Origin: Vreelandella maris
GTDB lineage: Bacteria > Pseudomonadota > Gammaproteobacteria > Pseudomonadales > Halomonadaceae
Reading direction: 5' to 3'
Assembly: GCF_013371085.1 (NCBI RefSeq)
Contig: NZ_JABWCV010000006.1
Location: forward strand, 186,001-250,000
Length of the DNA stretch: 64,000 bases
The notes beneath the pieces are model-generated. The model saw only the letters and a program-made list of their open reading frames with translations. It was not told the origin of the DNA and made no database searches. Of this stretch, positions 62,631-64,000 are shown one piece after another. Position 1 is the first letter of the stretch. Every line of letters begins with the position of its first letter. A program made the translations under genes and the position numbers.

Positions 62631-62990
62631 TTACCGTTTGGTCGGTTTTTCGTCTTCATTGCTGTCACTGTCTGGCTCTGGCTCTGGCTCTGGCGTCGGC
62701 ACCGGCGGTACTTCTGCTTCTACTGGTGTGGTGGTTGGCGTTGTGGAGGCTTCAACGGCTGCTTCAAGGTTGGCAACTTGTCGCTCTAACGCCTCTACCC
62801 GCGAACGCGTGCGCTGCAGTACGTCCATCAAAATATCGAAATCTTCCCTGGAAACAAGCTCTAGGCGGTCGAAGGCGCCACGCACGACTTGCTGTACGCC
62901 TTTTTGGATATCTTCCGGTGCCTGAGAGGCGTTCTGTAAACGGTCGCCAATCTGCTGGGCCAGTCGGCTGATGCGGTCTTGAGGCGCCAT
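62631..62990 (-). CDS. ubiK: Ubiquinone biosynthesis accessory factor UbiK
   Basis: 119 residues. BMFP domain: QDRISRLAQQIGDRLQN, VVRGAFDRLELVSREDFDIL and the C-terminal coiled coil VLQRTRSRVEALERQVANLE. UbiK binds UbiJ and helps ubiquinone assembly under aerobic conditions. A tail of about 35 residues is rich in Pro, Thr, Glu and Asp, with an in-frame hexanucleotide repeat (TCTGGC)4 at 62671-62694 encoding Glu-Pro pairs. ubiK lies divergent from glnK, a common order in Pseudomonas-like bacteria. Confidence 0.92.
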   Translation of the reverse strand: MAPQDRISRLAQQIGDRLQNASQAPEDIQKGVQQVVRGAFDRLELVSREDFDILMDVLQRTRSRVEALERQVANLEAAVEASTTPTTTPVEAEVPPVPTPEPEPEPDSDSNEDEKPTKR

Positions 62991-63686
<696 letters not shown>

Positions 63687-63759
63687 CGGACGCCACGCGA
63701 ACAGGGCTGCATAGCCGTCTTTTGCGTATAACTTCTCATAGAATAACGGGGAACACCTT

Positions 63760-64000
63760 ATGAATGAGTTAGCTGATTTGAGCTACGCGCTCGATACGTT
63801 CTACTTTCTAATTTGCGGCGTGCTGGTGATGTGGATGGCCGCAGGCTTCTCCATGTTGGAAGCGGGCTTGGTACGCTCCAAAAATACCGCTGAAATTCTG
63901 ACCAAAAATATCGCGCTGTTTGCGATTGCCTGCACCATGTACCTGCTGGTGGGCTACTACATCATGTACTCCAGCAGCGCTGGCGGCTTTCTGCCTAACC
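63760..64000 (+). CDS. amtB: Ammonium transporter AmtB, N-terminal part cut by the window end
   Basis: The first 80 residues are visible and continue past the window edge. The start MNELADLSYALDTFYFLICG is followed by the first helices; VMWMAAGFSMLEAGLVRSKN and TKNIALFAIACTMYLLVGYY match Amt family helices 1-2. No long signal peptide, unlike E. coli AmtB; several Halomonas-type Amt proteins start this way. 73 bases after glnK with GGGGAACACC upstream. Confidence 0.93.
   Translation, partial: MNELADLSYALDTFYFLICGVLVMWMAAGFSMLEAGLVRSKNTAEILTKNIALFAIACTMYLLVGYYIMYSSSAGGFLPN

Overview
The window looks like chromosomal DNA of a halophilic gammaproteobacterium of the family Halomonadaceae (Halomonas or a close relative). 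The strongest reasons are a complete teaABCD ectoine-uptake operon with its universal-stress-protein partner, a separate ectoine hydroxylase gene (ectD), and a housekeeping gene order (hemC-hemD-hemX-hemY, argH-lptM-lysA-dapF-DUF484-xerC, engB/cytochrome c4/dsbA, ubiK/glnK-amtB) typical of Halomonas and Pseudomonas relatives. No rRNA, tRNA, CRISPR array or complete insertion sequence was found.

Layout. (1) 1-2.3 kb is an accessory edge. An AT-rich pair of overlapping genes (a DGQHR-like C-terminus and a frameshifted HEPN-like gene) is followed by a 7-bp tandem repeat and a scar where an AraC-type regulator and a TRAP binding-protein gene have both lost their 5' parts. (2) 2.3-11 kb is a catabolic block: an AraC regulator, a MarR regulator, a DASS anion symporter, a beta-keto acid cleavage enzyme, then catB-catC-catA for the catechol ortho-cleavage pathway and a convergent LysR regulator. 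(3) 11.4-25.7 kb is core: mscL with a zinc-ribbon tail, hemCDXY, a LOV-GGDEF-EAL protein, argH, lptM, lysA, dapF, a DUF484 gene, xerC and a HAD phosphatase. (4) 25.7-38 kb: engB, cytochrome c4, dsbA, an EEP-family hydrolase, a TRAP transporter (DctQ-DctM-DctP), thiD, a tandem Usp protein, a chalcone-isomerase-like protein, dtd, yheS and a TIGR02444 gene. (5) 38-47.3 kb is the compatible-solute block: teaABCD, an FkpA-like isomerase, a type-2 PHB-depolymerase-like esterase, a SCO1 protein with a novel cysteine-containing membrane partner, an AEC carrier and ectD. (6) 47-56 kb: trmB, thiG-thiS, a DUF423 gene, a molybdenum hydroxylase cluster (MocA-like and XdhC-like maturation factors, then PaoA/B/C-like subunits), a DUF411 protein and a PaaI-type thioesterase. 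(7) 56-64 kb: malate synthase G with three 15-bp tandem repeats upstream, an alpha/beta hydrolase, comM, an orphan iron-siderophore-type binding protein, ubiK, and glnK-amtB behind a sigma-54 promoter.

How the genes work together. The cell takes up ectoine (TeaABC, with TeaD as modulator) and can hydroxylate it (EctD). Catechol is converted towards beta-ketoadipate by CatA, CatB and CatC, and the resulting acetyl units would feed the glyoxylate cycle served by malate synthase G. In both TRAP systems the substrate-binding-protein gene is separated from the membrane-subunit genes by a strong RNA hairpin, as expected where much more binding protein than membrane protein is needed.

The most interesting items are the left-edge gene pair with its dinucleotide-repeat frameshift, the putative blue-light-responsive LOV-GGDEF-EAL protein, the 15-bp triple repeat before malate synthase, the unassigned partner of SCO1, and the AraC/DctP deletion scar. 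Where the longest open frame was not the best start, starts were chosen by Shine-Dalgarno position and family length. All functions are inferred by reading the sequence; no searches were run.
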